A stretch of DNA of 64,000 nt from Collinsella sp. AF33-16 (GCF_003475325.1 NZ_QRQC01000008.1:1-64000), one strand, 5' to 3'. Positions 24,055 through 34,087 are shown, counted from the first letter of the stretch. Numbers and translations: made by a program. The notes: generated from the letters alone by a model not told the origin.

Positions 24055-26394
24055 ATGGCTGGTAACCACTTTAAGAACGGCGACGGCGAGCGCTCTGCAG
24101 TTCCGCCGCGTTCAAATGGGACTGGAAACGCTGGCGTACCGAGTGGATCCAGCCAAAACGGTGCTGGCAACCGTACGTCTCCGGGCGAAACGGCGATGTT
24201 TGCCGCTCTGTACGAACAGTCTCAAAAGGCAAAACAGGCTGGTCGCGTAGGCAGGCAGGCATTTCCGGGCGGGGCGGGCTCTGCGGCTTCGTCGGCCGGG
24301 GTCCGTCCGGCGCCAACGGGCGGTGCAAATGTCGCCGGCCCCACTGACCCCGCTAACAACGCTCATCGCGCCCACAACGCCGGCCCCATCACCCCCGCCA
24401 ATTCCGCCAATAGTGCTTCTTCTGCTGGAGACGCAGGGCTTACGGGTAACCTAGGCACTATCTATACGGGCGCTTCCGAAACCGGCACGTTTGCCCGTCT
24501 CAATGACGACGGTGCCGAGTTTAAGGGCTCGGGCTCTAAAGAAGATTATTACGATTTTGGCTTGAACTACGGCGGTGATTCCTCGACGAGCCCGACCTCG
24601 AACGGCCTGGTTCGCCATCGCCATCGCAAGGGCGAGCGCAAGAAGCGCCGCGTTTCGGCTGTTGTCGCTGCCATCGTCGCGGTGGTTCTTGTCGCTTTTG
24701 GCGTGAGTGGCTTCATGCTGTTTAACTCGGCAAAAACCGTGAAGAGCCAGGCAAAGGAAACTGTCGAGATCGTCGGTGGCCTTAAGGACAAGGTCACGTC
24801 GGGCGATTTTTCAACCCTGCCCGACGATGCGAAAAAGATCGACGAGCTCTGCAGCAGCATGAAGAAGGAGACCTCGAGCCCGGTGTGGACGATGGCTTCG
24901 TTTATCCCGGTGTATGGCAGCGACATCAATGCGGCCCGCACCATGATCGACGCCCTGTCCGATGTCTCGAGCAATGCGCTGGTTCCCATGGCCGATAACC
25001 TTTCGCAGGCCACGCCCGGCAAGCTGTTTCAGGACGGCATGATTAACGTGTCCGCGCTGCAGGCCGTTGCCGATTCGCTTTCCGATAGCTCCAAGGTGTT
25101 CAAGAGCGCCAACGAGAAGATCCAGGGCATTGGCGATACTCATATTTCCCAGGTGACCGAGCTGGTCGATAAGGCCAAGGACGGCTTTGCCACCCTCAAC
25201 GGCGCGGTTGACGCGGCGGAGAAGGTCGCCCCCGTCCTTCCCCAGATGCTCGGCGCCAACGGCCAGACGCGTAACTACCTTGTGTACGCCATGAACAACG
25301 TCGAAATTCGTGCCTGCGGCGGCTTTGGCGGTTCGCAAGGTTTGATTTCGGTCACCGACGGCCAGATGTCGATTGGCGAGTTTGTTCCCCGCATTGGGCT
25401 CAGTGAGGATGAGGCAGTCGAGAGTGTCGACGAAGAGGATGAGGCGCTGTTCGGCAACCACAGTAACCTGTACAACTCGGGCAATACCTATTCGCCTGAT
25501 TGGCCCCGCAACTCGCAGCGTGTCGCCGCGCTGTGGAAGTCCCAATATGGGCAGGACGTTGATGGCGTCGTCGGCATCGACCCGGTGTTCCTGCAGTATC
25601 TGCTGGGCCTGGTCGGTAACGTGTCGCTGCCCGACGGAACGGTTGTCGACGGCACCAACGCCGCAAAGGTCCTCATGCACGATGTGTACTGGAACTATCC
25701 GGTCGAGGAGTCGGACGGCATCTTTGCATCCGTCGCCAGCGCTGCCTTCGACAAGATCCTTGGCGGTATCGGCGATGTCGATGTTACGAAGCTTGTCAGC
25801 GCCGTTGAGCGCGGTGCCGAAGAGGGCCGCCTGATCGCGTGGATGAAAAACGATGACGAGCAGAACGCTATCAAGGAGATGAACATCGACGCCTCGCTGC
25901 CCGATCCGGATGACCCGAGTGAAGATCCCGTTGCTGGTGTCTACTTTAACAACCTGAGCTTCTCCAAGCTCGACTGGTACCTGAATGCCGATACGCAGAT
26001 TGGCCAGGGCATCAAGAACGGTGACGGCACATGCTCGTATCGCATCGCCGTTACCCTGACGAACATCATGACGCAGGAGGAGGCCGGCAAGCTGCCCGAC
26101 TACGTCGCGGCGAGCGCGCCCGATGCCGCGCGCGACGACGAGCGTCTGAATGTCTCGTTGTTTGCCCCGACGGGCGGCAACATTACAGATCTGACCGTCG
26201 AGGGCACCCAGTTTGGTCTTGGCGCCGCTACGTGGCATGGAATCCCCTTCTATTCGGGCACCGTTGACCTGCATGCTGGCGAGACGACGACGATCACATA
26301 TACGCTGACCACGTCAGCCGAGGCGGGGGACAAGCCGCTTACGCTGCGTCAGACTCCTACATGCCAGGCGGCTCGCGACAGCGCGTCGGCGTAG
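24055..26394 (+). CDS. DUF4012-domain membrane protein
   Basis: 779 residues. A Gly/Ser/Asn-rich disordered cytoplasmic part of about 195 residues, one transmembrane helix at about 201-222 preceded by a Lys/Arg-rich block, then a large outside domain. The DUF4012 core is visible: MLGANGQTRNYLVYAMNN, EIRACGGFGGSQGLISVTDG at about 398-445, and later DGVVGIDPVFLQYLL. DUF4012 proteins occur in actinobacteria and are tied to cell-envelope glycopolymer or LytR-type genes, but no activity is established. ATG 24055 has a GAGGAC site. Ends at a terminator before glmM. Confidence 0.85.
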   Translation: MAGNHFKNGDGERSAVPPRSNGTGNAGVPSGSSQNGAGNRTSPGETAMFAALYEQSQKAKQAGRVGRQAFPGGAGSAASSAGVRPAPTGGANVAGPTDPANNAHRAHNAGPITPANSANSASSAGDAGLTGNLGTIYTGASETGTFARLNDDGAEFKGSGSKEDYYDFGLNYGGDSSTSPTSNGLVRHRHRKGERKKRRVSAVVAAIVAVVLVAFGVSGFMLFNSAKTVKSQAKETVEIVGGLKDKVTSGDFSTLPDDAKKIDELCSSMKKETSSPVWTMASFIPVYGSDINAARTMIDALSDVSSNALVPMADNLSQATPGKLFQDGMINVSALQAVADSLSDSSKVFKSANEKIQGIGDTHISQVTELVDKAKDGFATLNGAVDAAEKVAPVLPQMLGANGQTRNYLVYAMNNVEIRACGGFGGSQGLISVTDGQMSIGEFVPRIGLSEDEAVESVDEEDEALFGNHSNLYNSGNTYSPDWPRNSQRVAALWKSQYGQDVDGVVGIDPVFLQYLLGLVGNVSLPDGTVVDGTNAAKVLMHDVYWNYPVEESDGIFASVASAAFDKILGGIGDVDVTKLVSAVERGAEEGRLIAWMKNDDEQNAIKEMNIDASLPDPDDPSEDPVAGVYFNNLSFSKLDWYLNADTQIGQGIKNGDGTCSYRIAVTLTNIMTQEEAGKLPDYVAASAPDAARDDERLNVSLFAPTGGNITDLTVEGTQFGLGAATWHGIPFYSGTVDLHAGETTTITYTLTTSAEAGDKPLTLRQTPTCQAARDSASA

Positions 26395-26431
26395 GGTTTT
26401 TCTGGTAGCGCAGATAATCGAGTACCATTTT

Positions 26432-26465
26432 GGGGCGGACAGGCAATCTGTTCGCCCCTATTTTG
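26432..26465 (+). terminator. Intrinsic terminator after the DUF4012 gene
   Basis: Eleven-pair stem GGGGCGGACAG / CTGTTCGCCCC (one G-T pair), then TATTTT. The ribosome site of glmM begins right after it, so glmM expression may partly depend on read-through. Confidence 0.75.
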
Positions 26466-26477
26466 TAAGGAGAGCGC

Positions 26478-27809
26478 ATGAAGTACTTTGGCACCGACGG
26501 CTTTCGCGGTGAGGCTAACGTTGGGCTGACGGTAGAGCACGCTTATAAGATTGGCCGTTTTGTGGGCTGGTATTACGGCGCCAACCGCGAGCGCAAGGCG
26601 CGCGTCATCGTGGGTAAGGACACGCGTCGCTCGAGTTATATGTTTGAGGCGGCGCTGGTGAGCGGCTTGGTCGCGAGCGGCGCGGACGCCTATATGCTGC
26701 ACGTGATCCCCACGCCGGGCGTAGCGCATCAGACCGTGGAAGGCTGCTTCGATTGCGGCATCATGATCAGCGCGAGTCACAACCCGTTTTGCGATAACGG
26801 CATTAAGCTCGTCAATAGCGACGGTTTTAAGATGGACGAGGACGTACTGGAGCTCATCGAGGACTACGTCGATAGCAAGAGCGAGGTGCCGCTGGCCACG
26901 GGCAACCACATCGGCGCCACGGTGGACTACATGCAGGGCCGCAACCGCTACATTGCCTCGCTCATCGCCAGCGCGAACTTTTCGCTTCAGGGCGTCAAGA
27001 TCGGCATCGACTGCGCCAACGGCTCGGCGTCCTCGGTGGCCAAGCCGGTGTTCGACGCGCTGGGCGCCGACGTGCGCGTGATCAATGCCGCGCCTGATGG
27101 TTTTAACATCAACGTCGACTGCGGCTCCACGCATATGGAGCGTCTGCAGCGCCACGTGGTGGAGCAGGGCCTGGACGTGGGCTTTGCCTATGACGGCGAT
27201 GCCGACCGCTGCCTGGCCGTGGACGAGCGCGGGCGCGTGGTCGATGGCGACCAGATCCTGTACGTGTGCGGCGTGTACCTGAACAAGCACGGTCGCCTTT
27301 CGGGCGGTACCGTGGTTCCGACGATTGCCAGCAACTTTGGCCTGATCAAGTCGTTGGAGCTTGCCGGCCTAAGTGCCGTGACCAGCGGTGTGGGCGACCG
27401 TCACGTGTATGCCAAGATGCGCGAGGGCGGTTACAGCCTAGGCGGCGAGCAGACGGGCCATACGATCTTTGGCGATATCGAGCGCACGGGCGACGGCATT
27501 ATGACCTCGCTGCGCGTGATGGAAGTGATCCGCGCCGAGCGCGAGACGCTCTCGCAGCTCACGGCTCCGTGCAAGCTGCTACCGCAGGCGCAGGTGGCCG
27601 TGCGCGTGGCGGACAAGGACGCCGCGCTCGAGAACATGGGCGTGCAGAACGCCATCGCCGAGGCCGAGGCTGCACTGGCAGGCGAGGGCCGCGTGCTCGT
27701 ACGCAAGAGCGGAACCGAGTCGGTTATCCGCGTGCTGGCCGAGGCGCCCGACCAAGCATCCGCCGATGCCGCCATGAAGCGCATCGCCAACGCACTCGAG
27801 GCTCTGTAG
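26478..27809 (+). CDS. glmM: Phosphoglucosamine mutase
   Basis: Converts glucosamine-6-P to glucosamine-1-P for UDP-GlcNAc and peptidoglycan synthesis, in the cytosol. 443 residues, full length. Start MKYFGTDGFRGEAN is diagnostic; the phosphorylated Ser is Ser100 in ISASHNPFCDNGIK; Mg loop DGDADR at about 238-243; sugar loop GEQTGH; phosphate loop RKSGTESVIRV near the end. Strong AAGGAG ribosome site. Not linked to other cell-wall genes here except the DUF4012 envelope gene upstream. Confidence 0.96.
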   Translation: MKYFGTDGFRGEANVGLTVEHAYKIGRFVGWYYGANRERKARVIVGKDTRRSSYMFEAALVSGLVASGADAYMLHVIPTPGVAHQTVEGCFDCGIMISASHNPFCDNGIKLVNSDGFKMDEDVLELIEDYVDSKSEVPLATGNHIGATVDYMQGRNRYIASLIASANFSLQGVKIGIDCANGSASSVAKPVFDALGADVRVINAAPDGFNINVDCGSTHMERLQRHVVEQGLDVGFAYDGDADRCLAVDERGRVVDGDQILYVCGVYLNKHGRLSGGTVVPTIASNFGLIKSLELAGLSAVTSGVGDRHVYAKMREGGYSLGGEQTGHTIFGDIERTGDGIMTSLRVMEVIRAERETLSQLTAPCKLLPQAQVAVRVADKDAALENMGVQNAIAEAEAALAGEGRVLVRKSGTESVIRVLAEAPDQASADAAMKRIANALEAL

Positions 27810-27919
27810 TTACGCGGTTTTACCAAACCGCGTAACTGCTCGACGCTGCAAACGGCCCCAAGCGGCAACCTGACGTTCAATTTCAAGGGCGCGACCAGGA
27901 GGTCGGCGCCCTTTCATTT
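27808..27919 (+). terminator. Two successive hairpins after glmM
   Basis: First a perfect 13-bp stem AGTTACGCGGTTT / AAACCGCGTAACT at 27808-27837 that overlaps the stop codon and lacks a T run. Second an AAGGGCGC-GACC / GGTC-GGCGCCCTT stem at 27885-27914 followed by TTTCATTT, the likelier terminator. Confidence 0.65.
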
Positions 27920-28014
27920 CACGTCACCTTGCTCGCTTAGGGTCGTTTTCGCTGACGTTGCCAAGACATTGGCGTCAACATGGTTGGCGTTGGCGATGGC
28001 GTGCTGGTCAATCC

Positions 28015-29598
28015 TTACAGCTCGTACAGCGTGGTGAACTTGTCCTGCAGGTAGCTGCAGTAGTAGCGGGCGTCAAAGGCCATGCCGCAGGCGCCCTTGA
28101 TGAGTTCCGGCGCGTCTTTGGCGCGGCCCCACTGCCAAATGTGCTCGCCCAGCCAGGTGCGGACGGGTGCCAGGTCGCCGCTCGCACAGGCGCCATTGAG
28201 GTCGACACCGTCGCGGCACATGGCCGGCACAAACATGGCATCGTAGGCGCTACCCAGCGCATACGTGGGGAAGTAGCCAAACGAACCGCCGCTCCAATGC
28301 GTATCTTGCAGGCAGCCGTGCGTGTCGTCGGGAACGGGAATGCCCAGGTACTCGTCCATAAAGCGATTCCAAAGCGCGGGGATGTCCTTGGCCGTAGCCT
28401 CGCCGGCAAACAGCATGCGCTCGATCTGGTAGCGCACCATAATATGCAGCGGATAGGTGAGCTCGTCGGCCTCGGTGCGGATCAACGACGGCTGCGCGAT
28501 GTTCACGGCGCGGTAGAGCGTGTCTTCGTCGACGTCGCCGTAGACCTCGGGCGCGTGACGACGCAGCACCTCGAGCAGCGGGCCCATAAAGGCGCGGCTG
28601 CGACCCACGGTGTTCTCGAAAAAGCGGCTCTGGCTCTCGTGGATGCCCATGGAGGTGCCGCCCTCCAAGCATGTGCGCGCATAGGCGGGATTGACGCCCA
28701 GCTCGTACATGGTGTGCCCCGCCTCGTGGATGATGCTGTAGACGTTGGAGATGCAGTCGTCCTCGTAGATGTGCGTCGCGATGCGCGCATCACCCACGGC
28801 AAGGCCCTCGCTAAACGGATGCTCGGTAAAGGCAAGCGTGGTGTCGTCCAGGTCCAGGCCGACAAGCTTCATAAGGTCGAAGCTCATGGCGCGCTGGGCA
28901 GCCTCGGGCACGTGGGCGTGCAAAAAGTCGGCAGCCGGCTGCTGGCCGCGCTCGCCGATGGCGTGCACGAGCGGCACGACCGTGGCCTTGACCTCATCGC
29001 AAAACGCATCGAAGCTCTTGGCGGAAAGGCCGCGCTCGTACTGGTCGAGCCAAACGTCGTATGGATCGCGCTTGGGGTCCATGAGCTCGGCCTGATGCTT
29101 AAGTTGGGCGACGATTCTATCCACATAGGTCTCAAAGCTCGCCCAGTCGTTGGCTGCCTTGGCCTTGTGCCACACGGCGTCCGCCTCGCAGGTGAGCCTG
29201 GTCCAGGCCTCGGCTTCTTCGGTGGGGATGGCACTGGCCTCACGTTGATCGCGGCCGAGCACGCGGATCTCGTCGAGCAGCTGAGGGTCGTCGATTTTGC
29301 CGCCGGCGACGGTCTCGCGCGCTAACGAGCGTACGAGCTCAACGGACTTCTCACTGGTCAGCAGCTTGTGATGCTCGCCGGCAAGCGTGCCCATGGCGTC
29401 GGCACGCGCTGCTGCGCCGTTGGCAGGAGCAATCGTCGCTCCATCGAACTCGGCAATCTTGAGCAGGTACTCGCGAGTCCACAGCTTGCCCTCGAGTTTG
29501 CGGAACTTTTTGACGGCCTTGTCGACTTTAGCAGCCTTGACGCCCTTGGCAGCCTTTGCCACGGCGGCCTTGGCCTTCTTATCGAGTTTCTTTCCCAT
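28015..29598 (-). CDS. M32-family metallocarboxypeptidase (Taq-type)
   Basis: 527 residues, cytosolic zinc enzyme that trims amino acids from peptide C-termini. Zinc site HEAGH at 291-295, with HPFSEGLAVGDARI before and GIHESQSRFFENTVGR after, the M32 signatures. The family is normally about 500 residues; here about 30 extra Lys/Ala-rich residues precede the usual start. The gene is transcribed divergently from the T-box/pheST unit and is the only reverse gene between 13.4 and 37.9 kb. The dipeptide products suit a peptide-fermenting gut bacterium. Confidence 0.93.
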   Translation of the reverse strand: MGKKLDKKAKAAVAKAAKGVKAAKVDKAVKKFRKLEGKLWTREYLLKIAEFDGATIAPANGAAARADAMGTLAGEHHKLLTSEKSVELVRSLARETVAGGKIDDPQLLDEIRVLGRDQREASAIPTEEAEAWTRLTCEADAVWHKAKAANDWASFETYVDRIVAQLKHQAELMDPKRDPYDVWLDQYERGLSAKSFDAFCDEVKATVVPLVHAIGERGQQPAADFLHAHVPEAAQRAMSFDLMKLVGLDLDDTTLAFTEHPFSEGLAVGDARIATHIYEDDCISNVYSIIHEAGHTMYELGVNPAYARTCLEGGTSMGIHESQSRFFENTVGRSRAFMGPLLEVLRRHAPEVYGDVDEDTLYRAVNIAQPSLIRTEADELTYPLHIMVRYQIERMLFAGEATAKDIPALWNRFMDEYLGIPVPDDTHGCLQDTHWSGGSFGYFPTYALGSAYDAMFVPAMCRDGVDLNGACASGDLAPVRTWLGEHIWQWGRAKDAPELIKGACGMAFDARYYCSYLQDKFTTLYEL

Positions 29599-29731
29599 AC
29601 CATATCCTTGATCTCGTGAGCCGAGCGCTTCGGGTGGGCGCGCGGCCAGTTTGCACAGCTACCTGCCTTGTACCCAGTGCGAACAAAGCGGAACGCGGCG
29701 ATGCACACGCAGAATGTGTTATCCTATAGCC

Positions 29732-30017
29732 CAATGCGTTGACGGAGAGGGTTTTGCCCGCCGCGTCGCCGGCAAGAGAGGGAAGGTCATGGGCTGCGAG
29801 CCTTCCTGCGGTGACAAGGGCCAAGCGTTCACTCCCGAGCAGCGACCTCAACGGGCACGCGGCCAGCGGCGGCGAAGCCCCAGTAGGGAAGCCGTGAGCC
29901 TCGCGACAAGGGGCACAGAGTGGGCGCGGCGGGCCAGACATCCGCCGGGTCAAACAAGGTGGTACCGCGGAATTCAACCGTCCTTGGGCAATGCACATGC
30001 CCGAGGGCGGTTTTTTT
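29732..30017 (+). promoter_or_regulatory. T-box riboswitch leader of pheST
   Basis: The 29599-30102 gap holds a T-box leader that senses uncharged tRNA, by context tRNA-Phe. The T-box sequence CAAGGTGGTACCGCGG is at 29955-29970, and a classic terminator follows (CCGTCCTTGGGCA / TGCCCGAGGGCGG with seven T residues at 30011-30017). Upstream stem I material with GGGAAGG and AGCGTTCACTCCCG suggests TTC (Phe) as specifier at about 29826-29828. The 5' boundary is approximate; a -10-like TATCCT stands at 29720-29725. Confidence 0.9.
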
Positions 30018-30102
30018 GTTACCGAACCGGGCCGCACATCCGCAGCTCCGGGTGGCTCCAGCCGCCGCGGCAAGTGGATGCGCGAGAGACGAAAGGGAAG
30101 AC

Positions 30103-31179
30103 ATGAGTCTGATTGATGATCTGGTCAAACTCGAGGAAGAGGCCAAGGAGCTCGTCGCAGGCGCCGATGACGCCGCCAAGCTCGAGGCTGCGCGTGTTGA
30201 GCTGCTCGGTCGCAAGGGTCGTATCACCGGCTTGATGCGCATGATGGGCAAGCTCGCCCCCGAGGATCGTCCCGTGATGGGCAAGCGCGCCAACGAGATG
30301 CGCCAGCTGATCGAGGGCATGCTCGACGAGCGAAACACCGAGATGAAGGCCGCCGCCCTCAAGCGCGCACTCGAGCACGACGCCGTCGACATCACGCTGC
30401 CGGGCATCCGTCCGCAGATCGGCCACCAGCACCTGATCAAGCAAATCATCGAGGAGGCCGAGGACATCTTCTGCGGCATCGGCTACACCGTCGAGTCCGG
30501 CCCCATGGTCGACACCTCTTACTACAACTTCACCGCGCTCAACGCTCCCATGGATCACCCGAGCCGCTCGGCCCGCGATACCTTCTACGTGGTCGACAAC
30601 AACCCCGGCAGCGTCGCGCACCCCGAGGCTCACGCCCACGGCGAGTCCGACGTGCTGCTGCGCACCCAGACTTCGGGCGTGCAGATCCACACTATGGAGT
30701 CGCAGAAGCCGCCCATCTACATGATCTGCCCGGGCACCGTCTACCGTCCCGACACGGCCGATGCCTGCCACCTGCCGCAGTTCAACCAGATCGAGGGCCT
30801 GGTCGTCGACGAGGGCATCACCTTTGGCGACCTGAAGGGCACGCTCGACTACTTTGTTAAGTGCATGTTTGGCGAGGATCGCAAGACGCGTTACCGCCCG
30901 CACTTCTTCCCCTTCACCGAGCCCAGCTGCGAGGTGGACGTGAGCTGCCACGTGTGCGGCGGCAAGGGCTGCAACTTCTGCAAGCACAGCGGCTGGATCG
31001 AGATCTTGGGCTGCGGCATGGTCGACCCCAACGTCCTGATCAACTGCGGCATCGATCCCGAGAAGTACACCGGCTTCGCCTTTGGCATTGGCGCCGAGCG
31101 CGTCGCAGCACTGCGCTACGACCTGCCCGACCTCAGAACCCTGATGACTGGCGATATGCGCTTCCTCAACCAATTTTAA
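30103..31179 (+). CDS. pheS: Phenylalanine--tRNA ligase alpha subunit
   Basis: Catalytic subunit of the alpha2beta2 enzyme that charges tRNA-Phe. 358 residues: N-terminal coiled-coil arm, then class II motifs: HPSRSARDTFYV, TSGVQIHTME, RPHFFPFTEPSCEVD (motif 2) and GIGAERVAALRY (motif 3). A Cys cluster CHVCGGKGCNFCKHSGW, common in actinobacterial PheS, sits after motif 2. The open frame extends upstream into the T-box, but ATG 30103 follows AAAGGGAAG. Controlled by the T-box. A 180-base gap with a palindrome separates it from pheT. Confidence 0.96.
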   Translation: MSLIDDLVKLEEEAKELVAGADDAAKLEAARVELLGRKGRITGLMRMMGKLAPEDRPVMGKRANEMRQLIEGMLDERNTEMKAAALKRALEHDAVDITLPGIRPQIGHQHLIKQIIEEAEDIFCGIGYTVESGPMVDTSYYNFTALNAPMDHPSRSARDTFYVVDNNPGSVAHPEAHAHGESDVLLRTQTSGVQIHTMESQKPPIYMICPGTVYRPDTADACHLPQFNQIEGLVVDEGITFGDLKGTLDYFVKCMFGEDRKTRYRPHFFPFTEPSCEVDVSCHVCGGKGCNFCKHSGWIEILGCGMVDPNVLINCGIDPEKYTGFAFGIGAERVAALRYDLPDLRTLMTGDMRFLNQF

Positions 31180-31192
31180 TTTGACCTGTCCC

Positions 31193-31295
31193 GGCGGCTT
31201 CCCGAGCCACCGCACCTTGCCTTTCAATCGTCGGTTGCGTACCTAAGTACGCGGCCCTCCTCTTTCAAGGCAATCTGCGGCACCTCGGAAACCCG
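31193..31295. repeat. Imperfect long palindrome between pheS and pheT
   Basis: Outer arms CCGAG..CCGCA..TTGCCTT and AAGGCAA..TGCGG..CTCGG pair over about 29 bases with several mismatches; the centre is a perfect GCGTAC-CTAA-GTACGC hairpin. It begins next to ACCTGTCC, a flank also seen at the palindromes at 42.6 and 63.4 kb. Placed inside an operon it must be read through or processed. Confidence 0.65.
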
Positions 31296-31359
31296 TCTCC
31301 GTAGCTGGAGTTTTCCGTCTGTTTATTGCAGGCGTTACAGATGAAAGGAGACCAGTTAG

Positions 31360-33813
31360 ATGCGCGTTTCTTACGACTGGCTCAAGACCATGATCGATAT
31401 TCCGGAGGATCCCAAGACCCTTTCGGACGAATATATCCGTACCGGCACCGAGGTCGAGGCGATCGACACCGTGGGCGAGTCCTTCGACCACGTGGTGACC
31501 GCCAAGGTGCTCACCAAGACCCCGCACCCCGATAGCGACCATATGTATGTGTGCTCGGTCGACGTGGGCGACAAGAACCTCGACGCCGATGGCAACCCCG
31601 CCCCGCTGCAGATCGTCTGCGGCGCGCAGAACTTCGAGGCCGGCGACCACATCGTCACGGCCATGATCGGCGCTGTGCTCCCCGGCGACGTCAAGATCAA
31701 GAAGAGCAAGCTTCGCGGCGTCGTGTCCATGGGCATGAACTGCTCTGCGCGCGAGCTCGGCCTGGGCGGCGACCACTCCGGCATCATGATCCTGCCCGAG
31801 GATACGCCCTGCGGCATGCCGTTTGCCGAGTACGTGGGCTCGAGCGACACCGTGCTCGACTGCGAGATCACGCCCAACCGTCCTGATTGCCTGTCCATGA
31901 TCGGCATGGCCCGCGAGACCGGCGCCATCTTCGACCGCGATTTCCACGTTGAGCTGCCCGCCATCAAGGCCGAGACCGGCCGCGCGACCGACGACGAGCT
32001 TTCGGTCGAGATTGCCGATGAGGGCCTGTGCGACCGCTATGTCGCCCGCATCGTGCGCAACGTGAAGGTCGGTCCGTCGCCCGACTGGATGGTCAAGCGC
32101 CTCAACGCCCTGGGCGTGCGCCCGCACAACAACATCGTCGACATCACCAACTACGTGATGATGCTCACCGGTCAGCCGCTGCACGCCTTTGACCTGTCTA
32201 CCTTTGCCGAGCGCGAGGGCCATCGCCGCGTGGTGGTTCGCGCCGCCCAGCAGGACGAGAAGTTCACGACCCTCGACGGCGAGGAGCGCACGCTCGACGC
32301 CGGCATGGGCCTCATCACCGACGGCGAGCGCCCCGTGGCGCTGGCCGGCGTTATGGGCGGCATGGATTCCGAGATTGAGGACGACACCGTCGACGTGATG
32401 GTCGAGAGTGCCTGCTTCAATGCCGGTCGCACCTCGCACACCAGCCGCGACCTGTCACTGATCTCCGACGCCTCCATCCGCTTTGAGCGTCAGGTCGACG
32501 AGACCGGCTGCGTGGACGTCGCCAATGTGACGTGCGCACTTATCGAGGAGATCGCCGGCGGCGAGGTCGCCCCCGGCTATGTGGACGTGTTCTCCGCGCC
32601 CAAGACCATCGACAGCATTAGGCTGCGCCTGGCCCGCGTGCATGCCATCTGCGGTGCCGACATCGAGCCCGACTTTATCGAGCGTTCGCTCACCCGTCTG
32701 GGCTGCACCGTCGAGCGCGACGGCGAGGACTTCATGGTCACGCCGCCGAGCTTCCGTCCCGACCTGCCGCGTGAGATCGACCTGATCGAGGAGGTCCTGC
32801 GCCTGTGGGGCATGGGCCGCGTGACGGCGACCATCCCGGCTGCCAAGAACCACATCGGCGGCCTGACCCGCGAGCAGAAGCTCACCCGCAAGGTCGGCGA
32901 GATCCTGCGCGCCTGTGGCCTCAACGAGACTACGACCTTTGGCTTTGCCGCCCCGGGCGACCTGGAGAAGATCGGTATGTCCACCGAGGGCCGCGGCTGC
33001 CCCGTGGTTCTCATGAACCCGCTGGTGGCCGAGCAGACCGAGATGCGCCGCTCGTTGCTGCCGGGTCTGCTGCAGTCTGTGGCCTACAACGAGGCCCACG
33101 GCACGCCTAACGTGCATCTGTACGAGGTCGGCAGCCTATTCCACGGTCGCGAGAATGCCAGCCTGCCCAAGGAGACCAAGTCCGTGGCGGGTGTGCTCTC
33201 GGGCCAGTGGAGCGAGCAGTCTTGGAACATGAAGTACCGCAAGCTGCGTTTCTTCTTTGGCAAGGGCATTGTCGAGGAGCTGCTCGCCCAGCTGCGCATC
33301 GAGAAGGTCCGCTTCCGTCCCGTCGAGGGCGAGGGCTATGCCTTTTTGCAGCCGGGCCGTGCGGCTGAGGTTCTGTCCGGCGGCACCGTGCTGGGCTGGG
33401 TCGGCGAGATTCACCCCGAGGCGCGCGAGGCTATGGGCATTGACGAGGTTGTCGTTGCCTTTGAGCTCGATCTGGACAAGCTGATCAAGGGCGCCCGCAA
33501 TCAGGAGAACTACCGTGAGTTCTCGCAGTACCCGGCCGTTGAGCACGACCTTGCTATCGTGGTCGACAACACTGTGACCTGCGAGGATCTTGAGCGTCGT
33601 ATTACGAGTGCCGGCGGCAAGCTGCTCGAGGGCGTGCGCCTGTTCGATGTCTACCGCGATCCGGTCCGCATCGGAGCGGGCAAGAAGTCCATGGCCTTTG
33701 CGCTTACGTATCGCTCGGACGACCACACGCTTACCAGCGAAGAGGTCGAGAAGGCGCACCAGAAGATCGTCACCAAGGTGTGCAAGGGCGTAAACGGCGA
33801 GGTTCGCTCGTAA
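31360..33813 (+). CDS. pheT: Phenylalanine--tRNA ligase beta subunit
   Basis: 817 residues, full length. Domains in order: N-terminal MRVSYDWLKTMIDIP, tRNA-binding OB fold at about 40-155 (ending in MNCSARELGLG), B3/B4 editing region (RPDCLSMIGMARE, PHNNIVDITNYVMM), B5, catalytic-like core and C-terminal anticodon-binding FDX-ACB domain (EFSQYPAVEHDLAIVVD, YRSDDHTLTSEEV). AAAGGAG lies upstream. Works with PheS; editing removes Tyr wrongly attached to tRNA-Phe. Confidence 0.96.
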   Translation: MRVSYDWLKTMIDIPEDPKTLSDEYIRTGTEVEAIDTVGESFDHVVTAKVLTKTPHPDSDHMYVCSVDVGDKNLDADGNPAPLQIVCGAQNFEAGDHIVTAMIGAVLPGDVKIKKSKLRGVVSMGMNCSARELGLGGDHSGIMILPEDTPCGMPFAEYVGSSDTVLDCEITPNRPDCLSMIGMARETGAIFDRDFHVELPAIKAETGRATDDELSVEIADEGLCDRYVARIVRNVKVGPSPDWMVKRLNALGVRPHNNIVDITNYVMMLTGQPLHAFDLSTFAEREGHRRVVVRAAQQDEKFTTLDGEERTLDAGMGLITDGERPVALAGVMGGMDSEIEDDTVDVMVESACFNAGRTSHTSRDLSLISDASIRFERQVDETGCVDVANVTCALIEEIAGGEVAPGYVDVFSAPKTIDSIRLRLARVHAICGADIEPDFIERSLTRLGCTVERDGEDFMVTPPSFRPDLPREIDLIEEVLRLWGMGRVTATIPAAKNHIGGLTREQKLTRKVGEILRACGLNETTTFGFAAPGDLEKIGMSTEGRGCPVVLMNPLVAEQTEMRRSLLPGLLQSVAYNEAHGTPNVHLYEVGSLFHGRENASLPKETKSVAGVLSGQWSEQSWNMKYRKLRFFFGKGIVEELLAQLRIEKVRFRPVEGEGYAFLQPGRAAEVLSGGTVLGWVGEIHPEAREAMGIDEVVVAFELDLDKLIKGARNQENYREFSQYPAVEHDLAIVVDNTVTCEDLERRITSAGGKLLEGVRLFDVYRDPVRIGAGKKSMAFALTYRSDDHTLTSEEVEKAHQKIVTKVCKGVNGEVRS

Positions 33814-33825
33814 TCTTTGCCGTTC

Positions 33826-33920
33826 GGAACCCGCCCCCTGCGGGGTTTTCACGGCAACGACCTCGCCGCTTTGCGGCTGCGGGATGTTGCCTTAGAAAAC
33901 CCCTCTCGGGGGCGGGTTCC
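33826..33920. repeat. Long palindrome after pheT
   Basis: Nested stems: GGAACCCGCCCC / GGGGCGGGTTCC outside, GGGGTTTTC / GAAAACCCC next, GGCAAC / GTTGCC, and a CCGC-TTT-GCGG tip. No T run. It closes the pheST unit and shares the inner pattern (CTCG, small GC hairpin, CTGCGGGAT) with the palindrome at 42583-42671. The rest of the gap to 34087 contains only a short hairpin TTCCGG-GTGA-CCGGAA at 33956-33971. Confidence 0.8.
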
Positions 33921-34087
33921 TGCGTTAACCTTGTTGCGAGCGGACTGCATCTTCTTCCGGGTGACCGGAAAGTTGGGAGTGCATGGGCCCTTTATTGGGC
34001 GGTGCGTGGACCTGGGTTAATAACGTACGTATTGCAAGGACGTGCTGCGTTGTGGGCGGTGCGCCTTTTTGTTAGTATGCTGAGTCG

